The notes beneath the pieces were generated by a model that saw only the letters and a program-made list of their open reading frames with translations, was not told where the DNA came from and did not search any database. Positions 51,339-63,676 of a stretch of DNA of 64,000 nt are shown here, piece by piece (the stretch's first letter is position 1; every line of letters starts with the position of its first letter). The position numbers and the translations under genes were made by a program. This DNA comes from Skeletonema tropicum (taxonomy: Eukaryota > Bacillariophyta > Thalassiosirophyceae > Thalassiosirales > Thalassiosiraceae): NCBI GenBank assembly GCA_037178625.1, contig CM074142.1:1922001-1986000 (forward strand). Reading direction: 5' to 3'.

Positions 51339-51544
51339 ATAATGCAAGTCACCAGTCCGTTCCTAGACTGATGACAGGATTACTAGCCTAGACAGGACCG
51401 TAAGTCCATGCCATCTCTAATCGATTACTGGGTACTGGGACAGTGATTTATTGTTGAAGAATGGATGAAAGAATGACAATATGTATCTTGATTGCCACAA
51501 TAGTCTACATAAGTGAAAGATTTAAGAGGGGGTTAATTACACTT

Positions 51545-53390
51545 TCACGTCACCTTCACCTTTCGCATCCAGCCCTCACCTGGCGTATCCGACGGACTAG
51601 CCCACATCTTTTCAACTCTATATCCATTCAATATCGCAACAAGAAGATTCACATTTGCAACAAAAAAGAAAACTGATGCCATCCACACTTGTCGATGCGA
51701 TCTCCACCCCAACATCTCCAAAGTGAACGCAGAGCCCAACCACGTGAGGATAGATCCTAATAGTAAACTTAATGATAGCAACATTCGACGCGAAGCCCAT
51801 TGGATGCGATCGGAACAGAGTGGGAGGAGGCAAAGATACCAAGTGAAATATTGTGCGGTCATGACTTTGTTGAATGCAACGAAGCAAAATGTTTGACAGA
51901 ATAGGGCAAATGTCAAGTCGTAGGGTGCTATTCCCAAACTCGAAAATCCAAGTACTATCCAGAAACAGAGCAGTATGTATTAGATTGTGCAGATGTAGAA
52001 ATCTCAGTAGTAGTAAAGATGTAGAAATAAACAAAATAAAATATATCAACTCACTCAATATCTGTGGAATCAATGGAACATTCCCAACCCAAGAAGTCGA
52101 CGGAGCAACAACCTCTGCACTTGCAAGCCGACCCCTCAACAAATAAATCCAATACCAATACATGGAGTAATTATGCCGATGATCTATCCGTCCAAAGTGA
52201 TACAACAACCCTTCCTCCAATGCCTCGTGTCCGTAATAGTGAACAGCTGCATAGGTTGTTCCGGCCATGGTAGCGATGGAACTTAGTAGGAATAGAATGG
52301 AGCTTGGTGTTAGGAAGAGGCGCTGGATCCAAAGCAATGCTAGCATGAGTATTTTGATGGGATGCTTCCATGGAAATCCACCCCCCAATGATGATGATGA
52401 TGATTTTGGAGTACAGCACATGCAGCTTTGAAAGTAGGCCATTTGTTCGGATAAGGTATGTGTCCATCCTTGGTCTAGCTGTTGTCGAGTGGCAATTGAT
52501 GATGTTGCTTCATTGTTGTTACTACTACTGCTGCTGTTGTCTCCGGTGTTCCTCTCAGATTGACGATATTGCTGCTCCTGACGACTAAAGTTGGCCATGA
52601 ACGACACTGTATAAATTACTGGATAGAGTTTGCAATGTATACCAATTCCATGCAGAATACCCGCCAGACATGCCCGCAGTGGTATCGGAATCAAGCGTTT
52701 CTTCTTTTGTAATGATGATTGTTCTTGTTTCACGTCATCATTACCACCACCATCGACTGTAGTCAGAGCCACTGTAAGAAGGACAGGAAGCAAGACCACC
52801 AACGCTTCCGCAGAGCCACGTGTACAAATGTTGATCGGAAGAGGATTGTAAAGCCACCATAGTGCATCGATAAATTCGGGTGATAGATTTGAATACTGCA
52901 CCATGCACGTCTCAATTATCGAGCTGCACTTCTTCTTCGGCTTCTTTTGCCGCTTGTTGTCGTATGCATTGCATTGTAGTCGCGTCCGACTGCGAGCACG
53001 TAACATAAGAATAATATATCCACAAATTGCATCCGCCACACAAAATAGAATTTTACCAAAATATTTGGTCGAAAACACCACCGACCAAACAGCCGATGAC
53101 GATGATATCATCATCTGCTGCTGACGTCCTTCTTCACCCATTGGCAACGAAAGCAACGCTGCCAAAAAGGGAGTGTAGCGATAGGTATGTCGTCGATAGG
53201 GACTTCTCCCCTCTGCGACATGTGCGGCGGCATCTGTGAAGACATCGTAATCTATGTCGGTGTAGCGCACTCCTCGAAGTAGCAGGCCATCGTCCATTAG
53301 GGCGGGGAGGACGATGAGCAGTGTGAGCCGGAGGAGGAGGCCGTATAGGAAGTGCTTGGTTGCCTTGCTTATCGATGTCAATGTCATCAT
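51545..53390 (-). CDS. PIGM: GPI mannosyltransferase I catalytic subunit (PIG-M)
   Basis: It transfers the first alpha-1,4 mannose from dolichol-P-mannose to GlcN-PI on the ER lumenal side. Exon 1 (53390-52055) and exon 2 (51954-51545) are joined through a 100-nt GTGAGT...AG intron (PQIL-I-LGFSSLGIAPYD). Family signatures: RYTDIDYDVFTDAA with the acidic DxD, GRSPYRRHTYRYTP, YNPLPINICTRGSAE, GIGIHCKLYPVIY, HRHNYSMYWYWIYL, FVAFNKVMTAQYFTWYLCLLP. Many hydrophobic segments agree with a multi-pass GT-C fold. The start is taken as ATG 53390 (MMTLTSISKATKHFLYG); an upstream in-frame start at 53516 would add 42 residues. A Ser/Asn-rich insert at about residues 290-320 is unusual. Confidence 0.92.
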
Positions 53391-53516
53391 GGTTGTTTGG
53401 TGTTTGTGTGGCTTTGGATTTTGGATGTCCCTTTTTGACCAATGTGGGACCGCGTGGGACATGAATAGGACAGCGGGCACTTTTTCTCCCGCCTCATCGA
53501 GGCTCTTCATGGCCAT

Positions 53517-54478
53517 GCTTAATCTCGCCAGGTTCGGCAGAGAACATATAAACCAGATAGGAGGGGCTCAGATCGTGCCTGTAGAGCCATTGTGGCCTGC
53601 TGGGTATGGGTTGGTAGACGCAAGGTAAGTGGATGGCGAACGCTTTTTGCTTCGGTGCAGGCACGACTGAATTGTTGGAGGTAGAGGTAGAAGAGAAATG
53701 GATCTTGGTCTTGGGGGTGGGGTGGGTGAGGTGAGTTGAGGTGTAGGAGTGGCCATAGTCAGAGAATTTCTGGTGGACAGGATCGGATAAAGACCACGAT
53801 TAGTTCTCGAGTGGGAGGATACCATGCGGAGCTGAAGCTGAGCTTTTTGGAAGGATTCGAGGTACATCTTTGCCTTGGCAGCTTTGGGGTGGGGTGGGGC
53901 CGATTCCAATTGGAGAGATGGAGGTGAAGAAGATGGGTTGAATCAGGTGTATTGGGCCCGTGTCAATGCCACAATGCCACCGCGGGGCATATTGCCCAGA
54001 TCCAGATTTTGGAGTTGGAGTTTGACTTCAACTTCAACGCCAAAATCAAAATGAAGAGGGTTCGAAAAACGTTTTCTCTCGTCATTGTCATATTGCATCT
54101 GACAGTGACAGTAACAGTACTACTTCTGCTTATGACAGTAACAGTACTACTTCTCATTGTCATTGTCGTGAGTCGTGAACCCCTCTCTTTTCTGTTTCTG
54201 TTTCTGTTTCTACACAGCTTGTCATCGTACAATACACCGTTTACATCATATCAAATTTAAACAGATTTGGTACCGTGAATAAAGAGGAAAGTTGATCTTG
54301 ACAACATCGATTTTCTTCGAGTCTCAGCAGTGCGGTTATCAACATCATTGTATTAGAACTTCGATAATTTACAATACTATGTAAGTGAAAGTTGAGGGAG
54401 AAAGAATGAATATGTACATCGGATGTACGACTGCAATTCCACCATGCCATGAGCATGAACTGCTTACAAAATACCACC
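53517..54478. other. Intergenic with short repeats
   Basis: No confident gene; a minus frame at 53568-53909 (Pro/Ser-rich) has no motif. A 27-bp tandem unit (tgacagtaacagtactactt) occurs at about 54108 and 54135, and ctgttt hexamers at about 54191-54212. 54241-54478 is the promoter region of the next gene and is related to 48584-48752. Confidence 0.45.
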
Positions 54479-56667
54479 ATGACGCTTCCACCCCACACAC
54501 TAGAAATTCCCAAATCCAGTCTCCGGTTCATTATCACTCGTGACCCTTTGAACGATGGAAATGATGGCTCCGCTCAGTGTACAATGAGGCTTCTTCATCC
54601 TGGAAATACGAAAAGTTGTTTAGCATTCAAGGTTAGTTCCCTGTGCTTTTTGTGTGTGAAATATTGAATTCGGTAGGAGGGTCGAATGGAGATCTCTGCC
54701 GCATTGCTCGCCATTACTCTTCTCTCTGACAGTACGATTCTTGTCAATTGCACGTGATATTATAATAATCTCATTCAAAGGTCAAAACAACCCATCCACG
54801 CAGATATCTCGTCCGCCCCAACCAAGGAATCATCGCACCCAACTCCTCCGAAACCGTCTCGATCGTGCTAGCCGACAAATATCGCCAAGCACTATTGACA
54901 TACTGCGAAAGAATGGGCACATCCACTCCAAAGATCTTTCGCTCCAAAAAAGAAAAAATCCAGGTATCATCTTGCATTGTGTCGGAAGAGCTTTCGGCCA
55001 AGTTTACTAATGAACCGAGAATGGGGGAGGGGGAACAGTGCAAGAAGGAATTGGTGGAAGAGTTGACTGCCATGTGGAACGCAGCAAGCAGTGATAGCAA
55101 TATGCCAGTATATCAGAAAAAGTTGGGTGTAAGTCATGTGGTGTATACTGCGGGTGCCCCTGTCGCTGATGGTGAAGCAGCTACTTCCAGTAGCAGTACT
55201 GGTGGAGTAGCTTCTGTTGGAAACACGGAATCATCATCATCAGCGGTAACACTTGGGGACAGGGTCAGCAGGTGCGGGTTGTACCTCATTCTCCTCCTCC
55301 CTGTCTTCGGTTTTCTCACAATGGTCATAGGAGGGACAAGGGATGGGAATGTTGGGAATATTGATACATTCACTGTTGGGCTGATTCTTTACTTATCGCC
55401 ATTCTTTTGCATGGGACTCGGTTTGGGACTCGGTTTGTTGGGTTTATCACTGCTAGGAATCCGCGCAATTGTCAGAGGATTGAGGATGAGAGGTGTCGGT
55501 TTTGTTGAGGCAGTGACTGGGCTGATAATTGTGACGCAAAGCTCGATTGTGCTTGTGGCAATTGTTGACATCGCTTTGCACGCTCCTGAAATGTTTTTTT
55601 TTTTACTGTTCAGCGTGAACTTCATTCTACTTCTCATTGTGATGTTGTGTCAACTTGTTTGGACAGCCACATTGGCATGCATCAATCGATGGGGCATCAT
55701 TCTCCAGGCTAAAGTGCATAAGCGAAGGCGTCACCGCAGAGAGAACAAAGATGACGACGGCATGGTTAGTGTCACCTACGAACATGAATTGCTTGTAACA
55801 TATGAGGTCGAAGCATCACATGAGCATTGCTGGGGAACATTTGGTTATCAAAGGGTGTCCTCTTCCACAACAGGAGCAAGTTCCATCGATGATGCGGATG
55901 AGGAGGACCAGGTGGGAGCGCGCAGGGAATCAAATGGGATTTTGCAACACAGACACAGAGATATTCTAGACGAAGGACGCCCAGTTCAGCCAGGACTTGT
56001 CCAAGAGAAGACTGATGATAATGCAATTCCTTACACGCGGCAATGCATTCAAAAATGGCTTACAGTAAATGAGAGTCAGTATGGTAGCAGGAGTGATTTT
56101 GTTGAAGTCTCAGCTTTGCCCAGTTGGCCCCAAATTTCTGTCGCAACAGAAACTCTACCACAGTCTATTTTTGATGGTGTACTCAAGACCATTATGTTTA
56201 CTGCATTTGCTGCTATTTTTTCAGTACCAAGCGTTTTCCTCCCTCGTGACATTCTAGTGGACTGCCTGTGGCATGTGAAGGCTTCCTATATTTTGTTATC
56301 GATATTGCTTCCAAGTCTTCCCCTGACTGTGTATGGTATGCTACTTTTGGAGAAATCAGGCTCTCATGTTCCAAACGAAAGTAGTCAAGAGCTGCCAATC
56401 GTTCGGCAATCTACGTATACGCGAGGAAGTGTAGCCGAGGATGACAAAACGGCAATAACATCAACATCGACACTATTCATGAACGAGGATGTTTTGCCCA
56501 GCACAACTTCAAACGAAAGCAGTCAAGAGCCTTCAATCTTTCGGCAATCTACGCAAGGAAGTGTCGCTGTGGCTGTGGCTGTGACTGTGAATAATGAAAC
56601 AGCAATGACATCAACATCAACCCTTTTCATGGATGAGGATAAGAACAATGAGTCTGTTTTGGTTTGA
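54479..56667 (+). CDS. MSP/VAP-domain multi-pass membrane protein 2
   Basis: Exon 1 54479-54631 and exon 2 54781-56667 with the same intron position and phase as its paralogue (FK-VKTTHPRRYLV). The MSP domain, linker and first two membrane segments are almost identical to those of the gene at 48753. After GLGLGLL the proteins diverge completely: this one has SLLGIRAIVRGLRM, SIVLVAIVDIALHAPEMFFF, FLLFSVNFILLLIVMLCQLV, a basic loop (KVHKRRRHRREN), a long soluble region and two late hydrophobic segments (IMFTAFAAIFSVPSVFL, ILLSILLPSLPLTVYGMLLL). The tail has three SSQE-xx-I-x-RQST repeats (for example NESSQELPIVRQSTYTRGSV). The cellular role is unknown; MSP domains usually tether proteins at ER contact sites. 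Confidence 0.75.
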
Positions 56668-56837
56668 AACGGAGTATCACTCGACTGTAGCACAAATGAA
56701 CTGATAGTAAAAGCAGTATGGTAGTAAGAGGAAAGAAATTGAGGTTGAGAGAAGAAGATCTAACGCGCCGCATACCATAGATTGAAACCGGCTAGAATAT
56801 AATAATCATATGTGATTGGAGTGACAATGATCCTTCA

Positions 56838-56985
56838 AAGGATGAAAGAATGACAATTTATCATGATTGTGTTCAAGTTCAAGCTGCCTTCACCTTTGCA
56901 TCCATATCCATTCCCAACCTGGCACATCAGACGTACCATTTCTCTACCTTATCCAGTCAATATCGTAGTTCACTTCACCTCAACC
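56838..56985 (-). pseudogene. Decayed copy of PIG-M 3' end
   Basis: ggatgaaagaatgacaat, ccttcacctttgcatccatat and ccattcaatat-like blocks parallel 51460-51640, the PIG-M C-terminus and 3' flank. It shows the duplicated segment once included the MSP gene plus at least the end of PIG-M. Confidence 0.6.
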
Positions 56986-56999
56986 TTAACGAACGAAGT

Positions 57000-57522
57000 T
57001 TACAGTGCGCCCTTCCCTGGTTCCTTGCATATGCAACTCGATGGCGATAATGGTTCATCTCAATCTCACATAAGAAAGAAGCAATAAAATGGTAAGAGAT
57101 TGCAAAAAAGAAGTATGAAGTTCCTGCCGTGAACTTCCTCTCTTTTCTGCGGCTTGCGCTTGTGGACATCGTACATAGTTCAACATTGGCCGTACCTGGA
57201 AACGTTGTCAAGGTTAGAGGCAGAAGTAGGGCCAGGACAGTGGTCGATGTCAACGCCGCAAATGGCACACTTAGAGGGAGAGGGAGGTTGGAGGCCGCAA
57301 GGGTGTGGTTGGGTTGGGCTGGTCCAGGTCCAGACTGGCACCTACTCAATGTCGAAGGTCGAAGGGTCGGAGAAGGGGTGTTGGGGGGGGGATGCGATGA
57401 GGAGTTTTAGTTGGACTCTAGTGAGTTGAGGCGCTGATGATTCCAGCTGTAGTGTAGGAACTTGTTGGAGGGCTGGTTGAGCCGTCCGTATTGATGTAGT
57501 TATGGACGAATGTCTTACTGAA
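57000..57522. other. Repeat-containing stretch before the gap
   Basis: 57337-57500 is related to 2296-2470 (see there). 57122-57336 has open frames on both strands without motifs. Confidence 0.4.
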
Positions 57523-58022
57523 NNNNNNNNNNNNNNNNNNNNNNNNNNNNNNNNNNNNNNNNNNNNNNNNNNNNNNNNNNNNNNNNNNNNNNNNNNNNNN
57601 NNNNNNNNNNNNNNNNNNNNNNNNNNNNNNNNNNNNNNNNNNNNNNNNNNNNNNNNNNNNNNNNNNNNNNNNNNNNNNNNNNNNNNNNNNNNNNNNNNNN
57701 NNNNNNNNNNNNNNNNNNNNNNNNNNNNNNNNNNNNNNNNNNNNNNNNNNNNNNNNNNNNNNNNNNNNNNNNNNNNNNNNNNNNNNNNNNNNNNNNNNNN
57801 NNNNNNNNNNNNNNNNNNNNNNNNNNNNNNNNNNNNNNNNNNNNNNNNNNNNNNNNNNNNNNNNNNNNNNNNNNNNNNNNNNNNNNNNNNNNNNNNNNNN
57901 NNNNNNNNNNNNNNNNNNNNNNNNNNNNNNNNNNNNNNNNNNNNNNNNNNNNNNNNNNNNNNNNNNNNNNNNNNNNNNNNNNNNNNNNNNNNNNNNNNNN
58001 NNNNNNNNNNNNNNNNNNNNNN
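57523..58022. other. Assembly gap (500 N)
   Basis: Exactly 500 Ns, a conventional scaffold gap size, so the true length is unknown and the order of the flanks rests on linking evidence only. Confidence 0.98.
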
Positions 58023-59199
58023 GCGGGGGCAGCGGAAGTGATGATGACCGTAGCCGTAGGTGTAGATGTCGTGGGTGGTACCATACAGGGTGGTAAAGAG
58101 GTGGGAGAAGCTTGCGTTTGAGCATGATGGAGAAGTCGAAGCTGCTCAGGCGGGGAATTACATTGCTCCGGGACATAGGATAACTGGGTAGGACATGTGT
58201 GTAGATATGCACCCGGAAGGATGTGGCATGTGGCGAAGGTTCGTGGGTGTGGTCGTGGGTGTCTCGTTGTAGATAATATGAGCATTTGCGTTTGTGGTAG
58301 CAGTTGTAGTGAAGACGAATGCAATGTCTGGCGCTATTGGTATGGAGATGCGCGGTTGAGAAATTGGTCAATGCGCTGGTGACTTGAGACTCAGTGGGAG
58401 ACTGTGATGAGATCTATGGCTATGGAGGAGGGCATGTAGGAAGCGTTGACGTTGAGCGTGAGCGTGAGGGAGATGGGTTGGAAGCAAGGTTGTACAAGGA
58501 ACGGGACTAATGGAAGGAGGAAGGTGGTAGTTGGGAGCTTCAGCATGAAATCGTAGGCCATGCTCAGCATAGTTGGTTGCTATGGCCATGGTGAGGACGA
58601 AGTAAGGTAGGGGATTGCTCTGGCACTCGGTTTGAAAAATCCGAGCCCCCCAATAGGATGCCTCCTTAGGCGATGGCGATGCCGATGCACAAAAGCAGTG
58701 GGATGGGAGTTGAGGTTTAGAAGTTGCTGGGTGAAGTTGGACATAGACATAAGGTGGTTGTTAAAGTGGGGGGGAGAGATGTATTACATGTATCAGAAGT
58801 AGGAAGAAGTATTAAATATTAAACTTACGTCTACTAATCGATAAATTATCCAGTAGTTCGATACACTAGTGTGCTTGCAGCCTTCTCCGAAGTGAGTACC
58901 TACTACCTCCAGGTCGGGCGCATATTGTCGAAAGTACCATCATCTCTTGAAGCATACCTACAAGCTCAAGCGGTAGTGTACTATTCTCAGATAGTTACAT
59001 TCAGTCGAAGACAGAAGCAGCACAGTGTGTATGGGCACTTTATATTACTTATTTACAAATATGGTGAAGGAATGGTGTAAACGAAGGTCCTCGCTTCAAC
59101 TTAAACTTCAAAAGACGCTACTCCTATATCTCCATCATTCCATTGCGTCATTGACGTGACGCTGCAAATTTCTGCCAATCTCAAATCGCAGATGAATCC
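58023..59199. other. No confident gene
   Basis: Minus-strand frames are Pro/His/Ser-rich (58368-58589, and one running into the gap) and look like low-complexity translation. It may contain part of a gene interrupted by the gap; nothing recognisable. Confidence 0.4.
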
Positions 59200-60750
59200 C
59201 TACCGCATCAAGTTTAAATCGTCTATGTTCGTTACCTGAATGCGCATAAGATCTGGCTCTGGTTCATTCAGCTCCATTTCCATTCCTTCTTCAATCCTAA
59301 ATAATTCTCGATCGCTACAAGTTCCTGCTGAGTGCCGTTCCATTGGGGATGGGGATGTGTCCGACAATGACAAGGATGATGAGAGTGACCAAGTCGAGAG
59401 TGAGAGTGTGTCGCTTTCTCTTAGGTCAGGTGATGTTGAGCGTAAACTAGGCCTAGGCGGCATTTTCGGAGCTGGCGGTGGTGTGTTTGAAGGGTGTGTG
59501 CGTGTCTCCAGTGCCTGTTTTTGTGGCTGATGCTGTTGTTGAACTGGCACCATTCCCATTCCAAACTGGTCGAGGACTGGAGCCATATGCGCCAAAGACA
59601 TTGAAGCAGCAGTCTGCATTTCCAATTGGGTAGCCACCGAGTTTGGAGCCGGTATTTGTGCCATCTCTTGTATCATGCTAATGCTCTTTTCCGCATAATA
59701 CAATGATTTCAGTACCTCTATAGAATGTCCAAGGTAAACTTCGCTTGGCATTTCCTCTCTTTCCCTGAGTATTGATCGGAGGCGGAGGGAACTCTTACAA
59801 CCACTCACTTTCTCTTCCTGGCGTATCATATCCTTCAGGACTTGGGCTTTGCCCTCTCTGAGTGCTTGGCTCGTCTTCTCCATAGCCTTCTTATTTCCAA
59901 TATCTGAGTAGATTCCAGTGTGTTCATCTAGTACTAAAAATCTGCCACCTAGCTCACGTATAGCATTGACAATTCCCTGAAGTATTATAATATAGGGATA
60001 GAAGGTGGAAACCATGTCAGTGGTATGCAAATATAGACAGAAGTAGAAGTCGATGCTGCTGTTGCTCCAACAATGATTTGGTCCAAGTCCAAACTAAGAC
60101 TATATAAGATGACAAATGATGTGAGGGTAATACGTACCATGGATATCTTGATTTTATCATTTCGTGGACACCGGGCATACAGTCTCTGAAATAAATACAG
60201 AAAGTGGAAGGTGGGGAAGAGGGGTGATGTGAGAACATATCTGGACTTGACTTTCAGTGTTTCATTAACATCAACATCATTCGATTCATTTCATTTCGTC
60301 ATTCTGTCAATGTCGCATATCACATATCATGATAAAGATTGTCTAGGATAGATTACATCTTGCAATAGCAATAGCGGTCGCACAGCCATCGCTGCGCTCT
60401 ACATCACACGTCGATGCATAATATAATTATGAAGACGAGGGGATAGGCGATACCAATTAGCAATAGACGAACAATGAGCCCATCAGCTCATCACGATTAC
60501 AAGCGCACAATCCGCTTGCCGCTTGCTGGACTGCGCGTTTCCTTAAGTCAATGTGGTGCCTTCTGTCTTGTTTGACGTCTTGTTTGATGCGACTTACCTT
60601 GTTGACAAGTACGAGTGTTCGATATTTAACGTTTCCGGGATGAGCCTGAACTTTACGTCCGCGGCCATTGCCATTGATAACGTCAAATGGTGTACACGTT
60701 GTGCCGATGGACGCAGACGCGAAGGCACCATGATTCATTGTATTGTTCAT
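59200..60750 (-). CDS. DUF6824-like diatom protein, three exons
   Basis: Exon 1 60750-60598 (MNNTMNHGAFASASIG...PFDVINGNGRGRKVQAHPGN followed by VKYRTLVLVNK), a 412-nt intron (GTAAGT...TTTCAG), exon 2 60185-60138 (RLYARCPRNDKIKISM), a 161-nt intron (GTACGT...TTCAG), exon 3 59976-59200 (GIVNAIRELGGRFLVLDEHT...YSDIGNKKAMEKTSQALREG). The G-x-G-R...HPGN-x-x-(F/Y)R, KI-x-I, GGRFL and KTSQALREG signatures are those of a domain very common in diatoms, probably DUF6824, whose function is unknown. The C-terminal half is Ser/Pro-rich, ending in an acidic stretch. The first G-rich block reads INGNGRGRK rather than the usual LxGRG form, a small deviation. Confidence 0.75.
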
Positions 60751-62133
60751 GTTGCTGCGGGTTCCGATTAAGTGTTAATCCTCCTCGTTCTCGTCAGATA
60801 CAAGTATCAATAGAAGTATTGATTTTCACTATCTAATATGTAAAATATGAAACACATAAACATAAGAGGAAGAAGGTGTGAAGGAGAAGGAAAAAGTAAG
60901 GAGTTTAATGCCCTGTATGTCAACGATACATAGGAATTAGTATACCCCCTTGAACTCGTAATGACTCTATTGAGCTTCTGCTTTTGGAAAGGTCGGGAAG
61001 TTTCAGATGTACAGGGAGGAAGATGACCTGCAACACTCTTCAGAAAGAGAACGTAAAAGTTAGCAAACTTCCTTTCCAATTCTATTGACGAACGCAACTG
61101 GCAAGTCCGTACACGTACTTATAATATGACGAGATGTACACGACTAAGTGACATGTCACATTAGGGTACCTTTTAGACTCCCCCATGCATGTAAAACATG
61201 CTGCGTCTAAAGGCAAGATGACAAATTTTCCAAAAGTGACGTGGTGCGTGACTTGGCTTGGGGTGTCCGTCCGGGAATGGCTGTCGCAAAAGCAACAGCA
61301 ACAGAGGAATTAATACCTATATAATCACTCTAAAGAATGTTTCTTCTCTAGTTTCGGAATACGTACTTAGGTATCTAGAGAGAGAGTAGAGAGTAGAGAG
61401 AGAATCGCAGACTTCATTCTGTTGGGCATGAAGCGGAAGTGCAAGCTTTCTTAATCAGATTAGATATCTACACGAGTATAATCTGGACCTGCTTAGGTAC
61501 AATGTACGGTCTTTTATTGCCGAAAGGCTTACCAGACAGCAAGACGGGTGCCCCCGTAGGAGCCGGGAGCTCCTCTTAAACGCCGGAGCGTTCGAAACCA
61601 GGTGAGAGTGCATCTGCTAACACGAAGGGAATAGCCTGCATGTGGCCTCAGGTTGGCAGCTTCCGTTTCTTCCGCTTGGGAGGTGCGTGTCTTTGGGTGG
61701 TGGCTTGGAGTGCAAGCTTTGCTTGGTTGTACTGATAATTGTTTGGTTTGCCGATGGAAACCATCTGCTTTTTGGGATTGTGGGAGGAGAATTAGTAAGA
61801 GGAGGAGTTTACTTAGACAACGGCAAAGGCAAAGAGAATGAGAATTATTCACCTAATTAAGATTAAGAAACGAAGTGAGTACGACTACCAGGTTCTTGTG
61901 AGAACTCTCTTTTTATATACTTTTTTATATACTTGACTATCACACATTAAACCATTACGTTTAATATTGTCGGAGTTCATGTATCTCTTCTCATTCAGAA
62001 TCCAAAATATGACCACGACAGTTGGGTTAAACTTCACCGTCGTGTATTGAAATATATGAAAATAAAATTTGTGTTGCTCTGCTCCATGCAATCCACTGTA
62101 TTTTGCGCTCGCTCCATTCAACTTGACAAAATC
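60751..62133. other. Intergenic, no clear gene
   Basis: Minus-strand frames at 60807-61097 and 61529-61852 lack motifs; the second begins at a GTG and has a hydrophobic start (LSKLLLLLILLP) that might be a signal sequence, but it is weak. An agagagagtagagagtagag run lies near 61380. Confidence 0.35.
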
Positions 62134-63234
62134 TTAGATATCATTGATGAACACATCCGACACGTCAAGGTTGGGTTGCTTGGAAATCATGTCCATGAAT
62201 GGAGCAATCGAAACACCATCTGATTTCGACTGCTTGTTCGCCTTGCCGCCCTCATCTCTACCCAAACACTTTAGAGTCAACTTTTCCAACGATGACGATG
62301 GCAAGTTTCCTTCCATCTCAGAATGGATATCACGAGACACTTGCAGAAACGATTTGGAAAGTGTCGAATGCTGCACTCCTCTACCACTAAAGATTACAGA
62401 GAGTTCTTTCAACTTGTTGCAGAGAAGAATGCTGCGGAATAAATCGGTGCTCTGACGGATTATATTGTCATTGTTGTCAACACTGCTGCTGGTGGTGCTA
62501 CTGCTAAGAGTAGTTGGGTCTTCACCAAAGACGAACGATACCCCCTCGAGTGTGGACACTCCCCGTTCAATGGCAGGGATGAAAGCAGCCAAAAAGGCGA
62601 GACAATATGTAGAGCTATCCCCCCCTCGCTGTCGCTCATCAAAACGATTGATAATTCCCAATCGTTTCAACTTGGTGCAGCAACATAGATTCGCCGCCAG
62701 AGTATTGTAATTATTTTGGGATAGAAAGCCACTCCTTTCCATTAAAAATGGAGTAAAGTCCACAATCAATTCTTCCAAATTGACCGCCCGTTGAAGACCG
62801 AGGGCCAAATAGATGAAACTATCCCGCAGCTCATCCACCCAGTCGCCCGATCGGTGTACTGTACCCCTGGGGAAATGAACCACGAGACGTTCCAAAGTGG
62901 GGAAGTGAATATTGGCGAGAGCGTTGGAGGTGTAGTTTTGTATGCGGCGATGGGGTGGCAGTGATACAGCTGCGTCGACGTCATCAGCCACTTCAAAGTG
63001 AGACACTCTGATCTTTGGAAACGCTCCATTCGGATTGTGCACAAGAATATTGCGGATGGCATGGCACGTCTTGGACAGATGGATTGTTTCTTCGATACTC
63101 AAAAAATGTTCCACGGTGACCATGATCGCGTCAAGATTGTTCATATCAACGAGGGCGAAAGGAGGGGTTGTGCTCGCGTTGTTGATGCCGCTCAGCCTCC
63201 TCGCCCTCTTGGTTCGGCGGCCGTCGTCGTTCAT
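62134..63234 (-). CDS. F-box-like leucine-rich protein
   Basis: 366 codons from ATG 63234. An NLS-like basic N-terminus (GRRTKRARRL) precedes an F-box-like helical region (LDAIMVTVEHFLSIEETIHL, SKTCHAIRNI, residues of about 33-65). Irregular leucine-rich segments follow (FPTLERLVVHFPRGT, AVNLEELIVDFTPFL, CTKLKRLGIINRF, CNKLKELSVIFSG, SSLEKLTLKCLGR). This is the common diatom F-box/LRR layout, implying substrate recognition for an SCF-type ubiquitin ligase, though the F-box match is loose. No introns are needed. Confidence 0.7.
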   Translation of the reverse strand: MNDDGRRTKRARRLSGINNASTTPPFALVDMNNLDAIMVTVEHFLSIEETIHLSKTCHAIRNILVHNPNGAFPKIRVSHFEVADDVDAAVSLPPHRRIQNYTSNALANIHFPTLERLVVHFPRGTVHRSGDWVDELRDSFIYLALGLQRAVNLEELIVDFTPFLMERSGFLSQNNYNTLAANLCCCTKLKRLGIINRFDERQRGGDSSTYCLAFLAAFIPAIERGVSTLEGVSFVFGEDPTTLSSSTTSSSVDNNDNIIRQSTDLFRSILLCNKLKELSVIFSGRGVQHSTLSKSFLQVSRDIHSEMEGNLPSSSLEKLTLKCLGRDEGGKANKQSKSDGVSIAPFMDMISKQPNLDVSDVFINDI

Positions 63235-63676
63235 GATGATGCGATTAATAGTCCCACGAAGAGATTAAGTACTTATCCGGCCGCTGCCGCTCGAGATGTT
63301 TGTCAGTGGCAGGTGGCTGCATGTACAACCCCATCTAACTTTCTTCTTATTATGTATCTAAGTTAGTAAGACGGAGGCTGCAGAGAAGCGTATCGAACAG
63401 CGTTGCCAGCTGCCAGCTTCGCTCTACTCTACTCGTCTCCATCCATCGATCCAAGCTGAAGTAAAGCTACTTATGAGTAAGCTAGATGGAAGGCTATCAA
63501 GTCACACTACTTAAAATCAATTAAAAAGCAGACTTAGATTGTAGATTGCTCTGAATGTCTAGTATGTGCTTGATGACTGCTCTGTTATGCTATGTCTACA
63601 TGGTTGATAATTGATGAGTTGATGCACTGTTGAGTTGAACCGAGATCCACCCAACTAAGCATAAAAAAGATTAGTA
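63235..63676. other. Intergenic, no gene seen
   Basis: Promoter side of the F-box-like gene; short frames only. Confidence 0.4.

Noticed and set aside
56975..57349. 124-codon minus-strand frame before the gap
   Set aside because: Pro/Leu/Thr-rich, no motif, overlaps a decayed PIG-M relic and a dispersed repeat.
57418..58371. Long frames across the N gap
   Set aside because: Translation through unknown bases is meaningless.
61525..61610. tRNA-like B box (gttcgaaac) on plus strand
   Set aside because: No acceptor stem, A box or anticodon arm could be folded around it.
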